Of a DNA stretch of 64,000 bases, positions 16,183-25,664 are shown in pieces. Both the position numbers and the translations under genes were made by a program. Under the pieces are notes generated by a model. That model ran no database searches. It was not told the DNA's origin and was given only the letters and a program-made list of their open reading frames with translations. Within the stretch, counting starts at the first letter, position 1. Each line of letters starts with the position of its first letter. This stretch comes from Arachidicoccus sp. BS20. GTDB lineage: Bacteria; Bacteroidota; Bacteroidia; Chitinophagales; Chitinophagaceae. Location: the NCBI RefSeq assembly GCF_001659705.1, contig NZ_CP015971.1:2545029-2609028 (forward strand), given 5' to 3'.

Positions 16183-18957
16183 TTAAAATTTGAATTTTAT
16201 ACCGAGCAAATAATTCTGCCCGTAAGTGTCTTTCCTGATGAATATATTTTTACCGACAGTCTGGTGCGGAACCGGAATTTCCAAGCCGCCTGTGTATGCC
16301 TGTGGTACATACAACTGGTAAGGTGTATTAAGAATATTATTCACTTTGGCATATATGTACCAGTGTTTTACGACTCTTTTTTCAACGGAAAAATCCAACT
16401 GCGTAAATCCTTTTTGCCATACATCTTCATTATAAAACTCAGAGACTGTGTTGATGCGTTTGCTGGTATAATTTAAAGCCAACTGAGCATTCAAGCCTAC
16501 TTTGTTATCATCTTTATACAACAAAGAAAGATTGGCAATATGCTTTGCCTGTCCTTGCATCGGACGTGTTTCGTCTTTCATTTCGCCGGTACTGCGTACA
16601 ACTTTGGAGGTTGTAATGCGCGAATTGGTATAAGTATAATTTGCCTTTATGCCGAACCATCTGAAATATTTGGTGGCATCCAGTTCAAAGCCATAATTAG
16701 AAGCATTACCAAAGTTTTCTGCCTTATAGAATAAGCCTTGTTTTTCGTTAGCTAAAGCATATTCAATCGGATTTTTGATTCTTTTGTAAAACACGCCTGC
16801 CAATATTTCATCAATACCCGTAAAATAATATTCGTATTTTAAATCAAAGTTGTTGGAGGTAGAATGTTTCAAATGCGGGTTGCCTTCTTCTGCGTAATCG
16901 TCCTCCGCTTCCTGCAATATGTGCGGAACAACTTCGTAAAAATTCGGACGACTAATAGCTGCATAATAAGACAAGCGCAATGCCTGATTTTTATTCAGAG
17001 AATATTTGATATTGGCACTTGGCAATATATCGTAATATTTTATTATCCCTGTATGTCCAGTATCGGCAGTCGGGGGCACATTATTTTCCCAGTTGAAATA
17101 AGTATGTTCGTAACGAACACCGCCTACAATATGCAGTTTATCGTTCCAGTCGAGCGTTGCCATTGCGTAAGCTGCGCCTACATTTTCTTTAGCATCATAA
17201 TTCAGCGCATTAGTAGCAGAGCCTTGCGGATTACCAATGATAAATGAATGACCCGTAACATAGCCTTCATATCCAAAGTTTCCGTCGGGTGTAAACCTGT
17301 AATCGTCATACTCGCTGTGTCTTGTTTTGTTGCGGTACATTCCACCCGCGCTCCAGTCAATATGCGTATTGCCAAATGTTGATTTATATGTTAAGTTGAG
17401 ATAACCGCTTTTGTCTTCATCGGAACTGTGGGTAAATTCACGGCTTGTTTTATCATCCAGATTTACCGGAGTTGCCACCAAAGAACCGTTTGAAGCAACT
17501 ACCTGATTATTGGCGCTCAAAGTACCTTCATCGGGACGATTCAATATTGCTTTTGAATAAGCGCCAATCCAGTTGATAGTAAAATTATTGGCAATAATAT
17601 GATTGCCGGTTAGCGTGGCATTAGCTATTTGTTGTTTTTCATAAACATCTTTCCACGATAATGATACACGACCTGTGCCGGGCAGTATAGCGCGTCCCAA
17701 TATTAAATTAGTGTCTGCCGCAAATTTATATTCATATTTCTGCAACGAAGTCCACATACCGAACAGGGCGATTTTGTTATTTTGGTTAAATTGGTAATCC
17801 AGTTTTCCCTGCAAACCTGTTCTTTGCTGGCGAATAGAATAATTTCTTCTGTCCTCCGACGAAATTTGAGGTCCGTTGTTGCTTTCGGTATTTTGCTCAA
17901 AGAAAAGAGACTTAACGTTTTTGTAATTGTTCAGGTAGCTGCCGCCAACAATAATGCCAAGCTTGTTGTTGAACAGTCTTCCGCCCAAAGTAAAATTGCC
18001 TTGCGTAGCAACAGGCGTGGATTTGACAGTGTGGCTGAACATATTGTAGGGAAAATCTTTCAGGCTTGCCTGATAGTCTGAACCATACAAACTTCTCGGC
18101 GAAGCATCAAGGCTTGGATAATGGCTGAACTTATTAAAGTCCTTGCTTCCGCTTGCATAGCCTGCGCCGAGATTTGCCGTTACGGAAAATTTTGAAGGTG
18201 CATCTTTCATTACCATGTTTATCGCGCCGCCGATGGCATCGCCTTCCATATTCGGTGTGAGCGATTTAAAAATTTCCAGTCTTTCCAACAAATCATTCGG
18301 GAAAATATCCAGAGGAACGTAACGGTTTTTATTGTCGGGACTTGGAATTTTGATGCCGTTTACCAACGTATAAATATAACGTTTGTCCATACCACGGATA
18401 ATCACGTACTGCCCTTCGCCGTTGGTGCTTCTTTCGAGAGAAACGCCCGAAATACGTTGTGCTGTATTTGCTACGGACAAATCAGGCGAAAGCTCAATAG
18501 CCCGCGCCGATATTGAGTTCTGGATAATATTTGAATTTTTATCTGCCAAAAAAGACGCCTGCTCGGAACTGTAACGATGACTGTAAACCACCACATCTGT
18601 AGTGTTTGGTTTTTCTTCCTGCGCCAATGCAATGGTTTTGTTTTCCGCTATTGCCGCTAAATCGAGCGAAACATCTTCCGAGTCTGCAATATAACCAACA
18701 TAAGAAACTCGTAAATGATAATTCCCATCAGGAATATTTCTTACAATGAAACTTCCGTTTAAGCCGGAAAAAGAAAACATTTTCTGAGACGGATTACCCG
18801 GATTAATCAGCGTAATCGAAGCGCCCTGCAAAGGCTCGTGTGTTTTCCCGTCAATAACAGTTCCTTTGAAATCCGTTATTCCCGCAGCGTTTTGGGTGAA
18901 GCCCGAATGAATAGCCAAAATTGAAAAAACCGAAAGCAGTGTAGTAATTCGTTTCAT
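16183..18957 (-). CDS. TonB-dependent receptor with CarboxypepD-reg-like domain
   Basis: A 924-residue outer-membrane receptor from the ATG at 18957, which begins the signal peptide ITTLLSVFSILAIHSGFTQ; the frame runs 33 bp further upstream without a better start. Order of parts: carboxypeptidase-regulatory-like domain (FKGTVIDGKTHEPLQGASI), plug with RISGVSLERSTNGEGQYVIIRG and NMEGDAIGGAINMVMKDAP, then a barrel ending in KFKF. The plug style matches the TIGR01782-like receptors, not SusC proteins. It is the first gene of the operon with the beta-helix lipoprotein and the MINPP-like phosphatase, so the cargo may be a phosphorylated or inositol-containing compound. Upstream lie four 11-bp repeats that look like a PhoB-type binding array. 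Confidence 0.9.
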   Translation of the reverse strand: MKRITTLLSVFSILAIHSGFTQNAAGITDFKGTVIDGKTHEPLQGASITLINPGNPSQKMFSFSGLNGSFIVRNIPDGNYHLRVSYVGYIADSEDVSLDLAAIAENKTIALAQEEKPNTTDVVVYSHRYSSEQASFLADKNSNIIQNSISARAIELSPDLSVANTAQRISGVSLERSTNGEGQYVIIRGMDKRYIYTLVNGIKIPSPDNKNRYVPLDIFPNDLLERLEIFKSLTPNMEGDAIGGAINMVMKDAPSKFSVTANLGAGYASGSKDFNKFSHYPSLDASPRSLYGSDYQASLKDFPYNMFSHTVKSTPVATQGNFTLGGRLFNNKLGIIVGGSYLNNYKNVKSLFFEQNTESNNGPQISSEDRRNYSIRQQRTGLQGKLDYQFNQNNKIALFGMWTSLQKYEYKFAADTNLILGRAILPGTGRVSLSWKDVYEKQQIANATLTGNHIIANNFTINWIGAYSKAILNRPDEGTLSANNQVVASNGSLVATPVNLDDKTSREFTHSSDEDKSGYLNLTYKSTFGNTHIDWSAGGMYRNKTRHSEYDDYRFTPDGNFGYEGYVTGHSFIIGNPQGSATNALNYDAKENVGAAYAMATLDWNDKLHIVGGVRYEHTYFNWENNVPPTADTGHTGIIKYYDILPSANIKYSLNKNQALRLSYYAAISRPNFYEVVPHILQEAEDDYAEEGNPHLKHSTSNNFDLKYEYYFTGIDEILAGVFYKRIKNPIEYALANEKQGLFYKAENFGNASNYGFELDATKYFRWFGIKANYTYTNSRITTSKVVRSTGEMKDETRPMQGQAKHIANLSLLYKDDNKVGLNAQLALNYTSKRINTVSEFYNEDVWQKGFTQLDFSVEKRVVKHWYIYAKVNNILNTPYQLYVPQAYTGGLEIPVPHQTVGKNIFIRKDTYGQNYLLGIKFKF

Positions 18958-19015
18958 TTGAATAATGAGATATTTTGGACAAAGGAACACTTGCTATATT
19001 ATCAAATTGTGAACT

Positions 19016-19059
19016 CAGAATTAATCCTGAATTAATTCTGAACAAAATCTGAACAAGGA
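19016..19059. promoter_or_regulatory. Four tandem 11-bp repeats (CTGAAnnAAn-like), candidate PhoB/OmpR-family box
   Basis: CTGAA (CAGAA in the first unit) begins at 19016, 19027, 19038 and 19049, an exact 11-bp period, followed by ttaat, ttaat, caaaa and caagg. Direct repeats at one helical turn are the binding pattern of PhoB/OmpR-family response regulators. The array lies between two divergent TonB-dependent receptor genes, 59 bp upstream of the one leading the phosphatase operon and 58 bp upstream of the other. The first two units also form an inverted repeat (19016-19025 with 19031-19040). Confidence 0.6.
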
Positions 19060-19117
19060 AAAATATTTTTATCAATAAAGAAGAAAGCTAAATTGTGTAA
19101 TAGCTTTAGCTTTGAAT

Positions 19118-21163
19118 ATGACCGCGAAAAAAATTATATCATTATCTCTTTTAATCTTCAGTATTCAATTTTCACACGCACAAAACGTTGTCGATTCTAC
19201 ACACAACCTGGACACCGTGCAGGTTACAGCGTTTCAACTGCAAACGCTTCGCGAAGATGCGCCTGCGGCAATTGCGGTCGTCAGCAAGCAACAACTGCAA
19301 TTATTGGACAACACTTCTCTCGTCCCGATTTTCAATACCATTCCCGGCTTGCGTATGGAAGAGCGTTCGCCGGGCAGTTATCGTTTATCCTTGCGCGGCA
19401 GCTTGGTGCGCTCGCCTTATGGTGTGCGCAACGTAAAAATTTATTGGAACGATATTCCTTTGACCGATGCCGGCGGCAATACTTACTTGCAATTGGTGGA
19501 CGGAAATCAATTACAATCGGCGGAAATTATCAAAGGCCCCGCAAGCAGCTTGTACGGCGCAAACACAGGTGGCGCGGTCATTCTCCACTCGGGGAATATT
19601 TATTCAACAAAGAAAAATATTTTCAATGCAGGCATCACCGGCGGCTCGTATAATTTGTTTGATGAACACGCCGGTTGGACTCTTACCAATAAAAATTTTC
19701 AAAGCAATCTGGAACAATCGCATTTGCACAACGACGGTTACAGGCAACAATCTGCTTTGCGGAAAGATGTGATAAAATGGGACGGCTATGCAAATTTTTC
19801 TAAAAAGGAAAAGCTGAATTACCTTGCTTTTTATTCCAACATATATTATCAAACGCCGGGCGGATTAACGTTGCGGCAATTGGGAACAGATACAACAGCT
19901 TACCCTTTGTCCGTAGCACAGCACGCGGCAATTTATAACAAAACTATTTTTGGCGGTGTGAGCTTAAATTCTTCGTTTAGCAAGCATTTTGACAATACAA
20001 CTTCGCTGATGCTGAACCACACGTCGTTCAAAAATCCGTTTACCAACAATTATGAAATCCGCAATGAATGGAACTATGGCGGAAGAACAATATTTAATTA
20101 TCACACAAGTTCCTCTGCTCTGAAGTTCAATTGGAATGCGGGTTTCGAGTGGTTACAGAATCATTCGCACATTGACGATTACGGCAACAAAGCAGGAAAA
20201 GTTGATACCGTTCAGTATAAAGACGAATTATTTGCTACGCAATATTTTGCTTTTACCCAAGCGACTTTGCAAGTAAATAATCGATTTATTTTTCAGGCAG
20301 GATTGAGTAATAATAAACAATTTGTTCGTTATCGCCGTCCATCGGATAATACGCAAAATGATTTTGTAAAAGGACAAATCCGCAATATGCCTGCGCCGCG
20401 TTTCAGCGCTTTGTACAAAATCAACCATTCAATCAATGTTTATGCCATTGCCGCAGAAGGCTTTTCGCCGCCGGCTTTGGCGGAATTGCATCCGTCCAAC
20501 GGAACATTCAACGATTCGCTGCAGCCTGAATACGGTTGGAATTTTGAGTTGGGTTTTAAAGGAAACATTCTCCGGCATCGTTTGCAGTTTGATGCTTCCG
20601 TTTATTCATTCGGCTTGCACGATGCGATTGTTTCGCGCGGAGCTGCAAATAATGTTGCATACTATGTGAATGCAGGCAGTACAAGGCAGCGCGGCATTGA
20701 AGTGTGGCTGAACGGAATTATTTTGGATGATGAAAATCATTTTATTTCGCAACTGACTTTAAGCAATAGTTTCAGTTACCAACCATATAAATTTACAAGT
20801 TATATTGAAAGCGGAAATGATTATTCGGGCAATCGATTAACGGGCGTTCCAAAATATATCAATGCAACAACGCTTGTGGCGAAAACCAATGTGGGCGCGT
20901 ATTTGAACGTTATTCTGAACAATGTTTCTTCGCTTCCTTTGGACGATGCAAACGATGCTTTTGCGAAGCCTTATCATTTATTGCAAAGCAAAATCGGCTA
21001 TCGGCATTCATTGAAAAATTTTCAATACAATGTCTTTTTAATGGTTGATAATTTGCTGAACGAAACCTATAGTTTGGGCAACGACATCAACGCTTACGGC
21101 GGCAGGTTTTATAATCCTGCACCTAAGCGAAATTTCAGCGTGGGCGTTGATGTTTATTTTTAG
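19118..21163 (+). CDS. TonB-dependent receptor, classical (no CarboxypepD domain)
   Basis: A 681-residue receptor from the ATG at 19118; a TTG at 19112 in the same frame is less likely. A signal peptide (IISLSLLIFSIQFSHAQ) is followed by a probable TonB box DTVQVTAF, a plug with LVPIFNTIPGLRMEERSPG and SLRGSLVRSPYGVRNVKIYWNDIP, and a barrel ending in VDVYF. It resembles siderophore, vitamin and metal receptors (FecA/BtuB-like), but the ligand cannot be inferred. It is divergent from the phosphatase operon and shares its upstream repeat array, so it may be in the same regulon. Its 3' end overlaps the convergent DUF4421 gene by 29 bp. Confidence 0.9.
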   Translation: MTAKKIISLSLLIFSIQFSHAQNVVDSTHNLDTVQVTAFQLQTLREDAPAAIAVVSKQQLQLLDNTSLVPIFNTIPGLRMEERSPGSYRLSLRGSLVRSPYGVRNVKIYWNDIPLTDAGGNTYLQLVDGNQLQSAEIIKGPASSLYGANTGGAVILHSGNIYSTKKNIFNAGITGGSYNLFDEHAGWTLTNKNFQSNLEQSHLHNDGYRQQSALRKDVIKWDGYANFSKKEKLNYLAFYSNIYYQTPGGLTLRQLGTDTTAYPLSVAQHAAIYNKTIFGGVSLNSSFSKHFDNTTSLMLNHTSFKNPFTNNYEIRNEWNYGGRTIFNYHTSSSALKFNWNAGFEWLQNHSHIDDYGNKAGKVDTVQYKDELFATQYFAFTQATLQVNNRFIFQAGLSNNKQFVRYRRPSDNTQNDFVKGQIRNMPAPRFSALYKINHSINVYAIAAEGFSPPALAELHPSNGTFNDSLQPEYGWNFELGFKGNILRHRLQFDASVYSFGLHDAIVSRGAANNVAYYVNAGSTRQRGIEVWLNGIILDDENHFISQLTLSNSFSYQPYKFTSYIESGNDYSGNRLTGVPKYINATTLVAKTNVGAYLNVILNNVSSLPLDDANDAFAKPYHLLQSKIGYRHSLKNFQYNVFLMVDNLLNETYSLGNDINAYGGRFYNPAPKRNFSVGVDVYF

Positions 21164-22262
21164 TTTTTTTGTTCTTATCCATATCAATTGCATTATTCAC
21201 TTTTTCCTGCACTGCATTTAATTGTGTATCTACTTTATTTAAAAAATGTGCTTTTGTTTTATGCCCGGGCAAAAATCTTCTGGCGATGGTAATTCTGAAA
21301 ATCTGGGAAAATAATTTGTAATTGCTCGAATAATAGCTTTTTAAATATTGACTATTGTCAAATATAGAAGCATCAATATTCCACAAACTTGAATTATAGC
21401 CTGCACTGATTCTGTAATTCAAATTGGGAGAAAAAGAAGCCGTATTTTTTGAAGCTGTATTTGTATATTCTTTGCCGATGGTAAAATCAAGGTTTTCCGT
21501 GATGCCGCCGGAGACAAAAAAGTGTTTATCAAAAACAAAGGTGTAAGCATAACCGATGCCCGGTCCTATTCTCAACGAATGATTTTTGTAAACCGCATTT
21601 TGCGGAAAATTATCGGCGATTGCCACAGGCGTTAAAGCACTGTCGCCGTGAATAGCGCCATAATAAATTTCGCCGCCGAGTAATAGAGAACCTGCCGGTT
21701 TTAATTGCCAATCGTTTTGCGTCATTACAGCGCGGTAAGAAAATTTATCTGAATTTAAAATCCGCCAGAAGTCGCCGCCAATCATGGTTGTAGCAATATC
21801 GGGACGCAGATAATAATTGTTATTTACAGAAAACGCGCTTTGCGGCGAGAGATACATTCCTTTGTAATGTTGTATGCCAAAATCGTACACCCACTGATGC
21901 TTGTATAATGAACTCATAAGGCTGATAGTATGCGTTTTTCCTTTGTCTTCATCACGACCCAAAACACCATAAGCGAAGTCTAAGGTCACATACCGGTAAC
22001 TCACGCCGACGCCAATACCTTTGGAATTGTTGGGCTTGTAATTAAAAGAATTGGTATGCGGCGTGCGAAACTCAATGCCGGTATTTGTGCGGCTGTAATA
22101 GATACGCGCAGTTATCATTCTGTCGTAATCATCAATGAAAGTGCTGTCTGTATTCCCCGTAGATGTGCCAATACGCTTCCAGAAAGAAGCCTGCCCGAAC
22201 AGATGGTTTTTGCACACTGTACAAAACATCAAAGGAACAAGAATGAATTTACCGTATTTCAT
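21135..22262 (-). CDS. DUF4421 family outer-membrane-like protein
   Basis: A 375-residue protein with a signal peptide (FILVPLMFCTVCKNHLFGQ) and a series of amphipathic beta-strands, for example ISLMSSLYKHQWVYDFGIQ and PGIGYAYTFVFDKHFFVSGG. This fits a DUF4421 protein, a Bacteroidota family probably forming an outer-membrane barrel, of unknown function. Near the N-terminus it has DSTFIDDYDRMITARIYYS, a family-typical start after the signal. The tail (residues 340-375) is Lys-rich and polar. It has its own promoter just upstream and no operon partner, and its stop lies inside the 3' end of the convergent receptor gene. Confidence 0.75.
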   Translation of the reverse strand: MKYGKFILVPLMFCTVCKNHLFGQASFWKRIGTSTGNTDSTFIDDYDRMITARIYYSRTNTGIEFRTPHTNSFNYKPNNSKGIGVGVSYRYVTLDFAYGVLGRDEDKGKTHTISLMSSLYKHQWVYDFGIQHYKGMYLSPQSAFSVNNNYYLRPDIATTMIGGDFWRILNSDKFSYRAVMTQNDWQLKPAGSLLLGGEIYYGAIHGDSALTPVAIADNFPQNAVYKNHSLRIGPGIGYAYTFVFDKHFFVSGGITENLDFTIGKEYTNTASKNTASFSPNLNYRISAGYNSSLWNIDASIFDNSQYLKSYYSSNYKLFSQIFRITIARRFLPGHKTKAHFLNKVDTQLNAVQEKVNNAIDMDKNKKTKNKHQRPR

Positions 22263-22282
22263 TGAAATAATTTTATGAGAGT

Positions 22283-22312
22283 CAAAACTAATTGCTTTGA
22301 AAGATACAGCAA
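22283..22312 (-). promoter_or_regulatory. Promoter for the DUF4421 gene
   Basis: On the minus strand a -33 TTG (22312-22310) and a perfect -7 box TAGTTTTG (22290-22283) are 19 bp apart, the best Bacteroidota-type promoter in the window. The ATG at 22262 gives a very short leader. Confidence 0.65.
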
Positions 22313-22522
22313 CATTGGCTTGTATCTGAAACGCAACTCCTAAAAAATATAATAAACCCGTTAAAGTTTATAGGTGTCCATCTTTTCGTAACATAATAAT
22401 CAATGCGTTGAAATAAGCTGTTTAAAAATCCTCAACATTTGACAACCGGCAGGTTTTGCCGATTACTAAGAGCTATAAAAATAAGCAATGAGCAAGATTT
22501 TTATAAAAAAACTGAATAAACA

Positions 22523-22554
22523 TTTGTTTGTTAATTAAAATACTTCTACTTTAG
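22523..22554 (+). promoter_or_regulatory. Probable promoter of the sus operon
   Basis: TTTG (22523-22526) and TACTTTAG (22547-22554, one mismatch to TAnnTTTG) are 20 bp apart. A LacI-type operator follows just downstream of the expected start of transcription. The remaining part of the 393-bp gap (22313-22522 and 22588-22655) is AT-rich with no other recognisable site. Confidence 0.5.
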
Positions 22555-22565
22555 CGCATTCAAAT

Positions 22566-22587
22566 TTTTCGGTAACGTTCCCGAAAA
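22566..22587. promoter_or_regulatory. LacI-family-type operator upstream of susC
   Basis: An 11+11-bp near-palindrome with the central AACGTT characteristic of LacI-family sites: half-sites TTTTCGGTAAC and GTTCCCGAAAA match at 10 of 11 positions. It lies about 10-30 bp downstream of the predicted transcription start and 69 bp before the susC ATG, suited to repression. No LacI-type gene is in the window. Confidence 0.65.
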
Positions 22588-22655
22588 TAAACAAAAGTTT
22601 GTTATAGGGCGTTTCTGATAATGTTTATAGCAATATTAAAATCATTTTATTTATT

Positions 22656-25646
22656 ATGAAGTGCAAGCAATTACTTTGTTTTCTGTCATTTGCATTTTTG
22701 CTTTTCATCGGGAACGATGCCGAAGCACAACAAATGAGAACAGTTTCCGGTATCGTAACGAGCAGCCAGCAGAATGTACCGTTAACCGGAGTTTCCGTAC
22801 AACTTAAAGGAACAGGCAAAGGTACATTTACAACTGCGTCCGGCTCTTATCAAATTAATGTGCCCGATACAGCAGGAATTTTAATTTTTTCTTACATTGG
22901 TTATCAGTCGCAAGAGATTCCGGTTACATCAAACGACCTTAATGTTACTTTATATCCGGACAGCTCCAACCAGTTGAGCGACGTGGTTGTGATTGGGTAC
23001 GGTGCGGTAAAAAAAGAAGACGCGACAGGCGCTATCACGACAGTTAGTTCAAAAGACTTCCAAACCGGCGCTATTACTTCGCCCATGCAGTTGATACAAG
23101 GCAAGGCTGCCGGCGTATCCATTATTTCAAATGGCGGGGCTCCCGGCAGTGCAAACACTATCAGAATACGCGGTATGGCTTCCTTAAACGGAAGTAACGA
23201 CCCATTGATTGTGATTGACGGAGTTCCTTTTGCCGGAAAAATAAATCCTAACGATGCGAGTGGTATAGCAGGAATTTCCGACCCGCTTGCTCTAATTAAT
23301 CCGGATGATATTGCATCTTTTACTATTTTAAAAGATGCATCGGCTACGGCTATTTACGGCTCGCGCGCTTCCAACGGCGTTATTTTAATTACAACGAAAA
23401 AGGGTACAATCGGCAAGCCTAAGTTCGATTTTAATACTACTTTTTCCTTGTCAAAACCCGAAGGATACATTTCGGTTTTGTCTCCGGATCAATTCCGGGA
23501 TTATGTAAATACTTACGGCGATTCTACGGAGCAATCATTGCTGGGCGATGCAAATACCAACTGGCAGAAAGCTATCTATCAAACAGCACTAACCACCAAT
23601 AACAATTTAAGCGTCACAGGAAGCTGGGGTAAATGGTTGCCTTACAGAGTTTCCGTGAACTATCTGAATCAGCAGGGAATTTTGAAGACAGATAATCTTC
23701 AAAGAGAAACAGGTAGCATCAGCTTAACGCCCTCCCTGTTTACCAATCACTTGAAGGTGGAATTGAATATGACCGGTTCGCTTACAAAGTCGCGCTTTGC
23801 CAATACCGGCGCTATTGGTGCGGCAGTAATATTTGACCCGACGCAGCCTGTCTATGATCAAAATAACACATTGTTTGGTGGATATTATCAATGGATGAAT
23901 TCCAATGGAACACCTAACAGTCTGGCTACACACAACCCTTTGGCATCGCTGGAACAAGAGCATAATATTGGCAATGCAAGAAGAAGTTTTGGTAATTTAA
24001 AACTGGATTATTCATTGCATTTTCTTCCAGAATTACATTTGATAGCCAACTGGGGATATGATGTATCGCAAGGGCACGGGTATGATGAATTCGATTCTAC
24101 GGACAGAGATGTTTACACAGGTGTATATGCAGGAAAAATTACCCGTTATCATCAGAAAACCACCAATGTGGTTGCTGAATATACATTGAATTATATCAAA
24201 GACTTCCCGTCCATCAAAAGTAATATCAACGCTATGGTAACTTATGGATATTACAACAACAAACAGACGAATGACAACTTCCCGACTTATGATTTGAGAG
24301 ATACATTGCTGCCCGGCACTACGCCGCTTTTCCCCAATGACATACAGGAAAATACACTTATCTCTTATTTGGGACGTTTGATTTATACGTTTGACGGGAA
24401 ATATACCTTAACGGCATCTTTGAGAAGAGATGAATCTTCCAAATTAGCACCCGGATTTCGTGCCGGAACACTGCCCGGTATTGCTTTGGGCTGGAATATC
24501 AAGAAAGAAAGCTTTTTGAAAAATGTGGATGCGGTTTCCGGTTTAAAACTCCGCCTTAGCTATGGTAAAACCGGCAACGTTGACGGGTTGGGCAACTATG
24601 GATATATTCCAAACTATAGTCTGAGCACCGAAGGCTCACAATACCAGTTAGGCAATAATTATTATCTTCTATTTGCGCCGGTTGCTTATGTGTCCGATTT
24701 GAGATGGGAACAAACAGCCTCTAAAGATATAGGATTGGATTTCGGATTTTTGAATAACCGTATTTCCGGCTCAATTGATTATTACAGCAAGCATACCGAT
24801 AATCTGATTGCTACTGTTCCTATTGCAGCGGGCACGAACTTTATCAATCAGGTTACCAAAAACATCGGTTCTATGCGTAGCCATGGTTTGGAATTTAACC
24901 TGAATTTGATACCTGTGCAAACAAAAGATATTGACTGGAACATGAATTTTAACCTTACAACATTTTCTATTAAAGTGTTAAGTGTTGGCAACAGTGATTC
25001 TGCACAACAATTTACCGGTAGCATTTCGGGCGGTGTCAACAACAAAATACAAATAAGCACTAAAGGTATTACGCCATTCAGTTATTATGTATATCATCAG
25101 GTATATGACCAAAGCGGACTTCCGCTTGAAGGCGTGTATGAGGATGCCAATGGGGATGGAATAATCAATCAAAATGATTTGTATCCTTATCACTCTTCTT
25201 TCCCAACATTGGAATTGGGTTTCAGTACTTCGTTCCGATACAAAAAATGGACTGTTGCTACAGTATTGCGCAGCAACATAGGTGCATACAATTACAACAA
25301 TGTTCAGTCAAATTTGGCTAATGGTCTTACAATGCTAAACCCATCTGCGGGTTATTTGGGAAATGCAGTAACAGATATACTGAATACGCATTTTCAACAA
25401 CCGCAATATCTGTCGGACTATTATGTGCAGAATGCGTCGTTCCTGCGTATGGACAATTTGAGTCTGACTTATAATATAGGTGCAATATTTAAGAATAAAG
25501 CAAACCTGATGTTGAGTGCCAATTGTCAAAACGTATTCGTAGTCACAAAATATCCCGGCTTAGACCCGGAAATTTCTTCGGGCATAGACAATGGTTTTTA
25601 TCCACGACCACGTACTTATTCTTTAGGTTTAAATCTTGGATTCTAA
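22656..25646 (+). CDS. susC: SusC-type TonB-linked outer-membrane transporter
   Basis: A 996-residue SusC/RagA-family receptor that imports oligosaccharides across the outer membrane with its SusD lid. Signal peptide to about residue 25; CarboxypepD-reg-like domain about 28-105 (SGIVTSSQQNVPLTGVSV); TonB box-like VVVIGYG at 110-116; plug with GKAAGVSIISNGGAPGS, IRIRGMASLNGSNDPLIVIDG and the family hallmark ILKDASATAIYGSRASNGV; barrel ending in LNLGF. It is followed 18 bp later by susD and then a SusE-like gene, with two GH13 enzymes, a GH31 enzyme and a sugar symporter downstream. The substrate is therefore very probably starch or maltodextrin. A LacI-type operator precedes it. Confidence 0.95.
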   Translation: MKCKQLLCFLSFAFLLFIGNDAEAQQMRTVSGIVTSSQQNVPLTGVSVQLKGTGKGTFTTASGSYQINVPDTAGILIFSYIGYQSQEIPVTSNDLNVTLYPDSSNQLSDVVVIGYGAVKKEDATGAITTVSSKDFQTGAITSPMQLIQGKAAGVSIISNGGAPGSANTIRIRGMASLNGSNDPLIVIDGVPFAGKINPNDASGIAGISDPLALINPDDIASFTILKDASATAIYGSRASNGVILITTKKGTIGKPKFDFNTTFSLSKPEGYISVLSPDQFRDYVNTYGDSTEQSLLGDANTNWQKAIYQTALTTNNNLSVTGSWGKWLPYRVSVNYLNQQGILKTDNLQRETGSISLTPSLFTNHLKVELNMTGSLTKSRFANTGAIGAAVIFDPTQPVYDQNNTLFGGYYQWMNSNGTPNSLATHNPLASLEQEHNIGNARRSFGNLKLDYSLHFLPELHLIANWGYDVSQGHGYDEFDSTDRDVYTGVYAGKITRYHQKTTNVVAEYTLNYIKDFPSIKSNINAMVTYGYYNNKQTNDNFPTYDLRDTLLPGTTPLFPNDIQENTLISYLGRLIYTFDGKYTLTASLRRDESSKLAPGFRAGTLPGIALGWNIKKESFLKNVDAVSGLKLRLSYGKTGNVDGLGNYGYIPNYSLSTEGSQYQLGNNYYLLFAPVAYVSDLRWEQTASKDIGLDFGFLNNRISGSIDYYSKHTDNLIATVPIAAGTNFINQVTKNIGSMRSHGLEFNLNLIPVQTKDIDWNMNFNLTTFSIKVLSVGNSDSAQQFTGSISGGVNNKIQISTKGITPFSYYVYHQVYDQSGLPLEGVYEDANGDGIINQNDLYPYHSSFPTLELGFSTSFRYKKWTVATVLRSNIGAYNYNNVQSNLANGLTMLNPSAGYLGNAVTDILNTHFQQPQYLSDYYVQNASFLRMDNLSLTYNIGAIFKNKANLMLSANCQNVFVVTKYPGLDPEISSGIDNGFYPRPRTYSLGLNLGF

Positions 25647-25664
25647 TATAAAAAAGATAAACAG

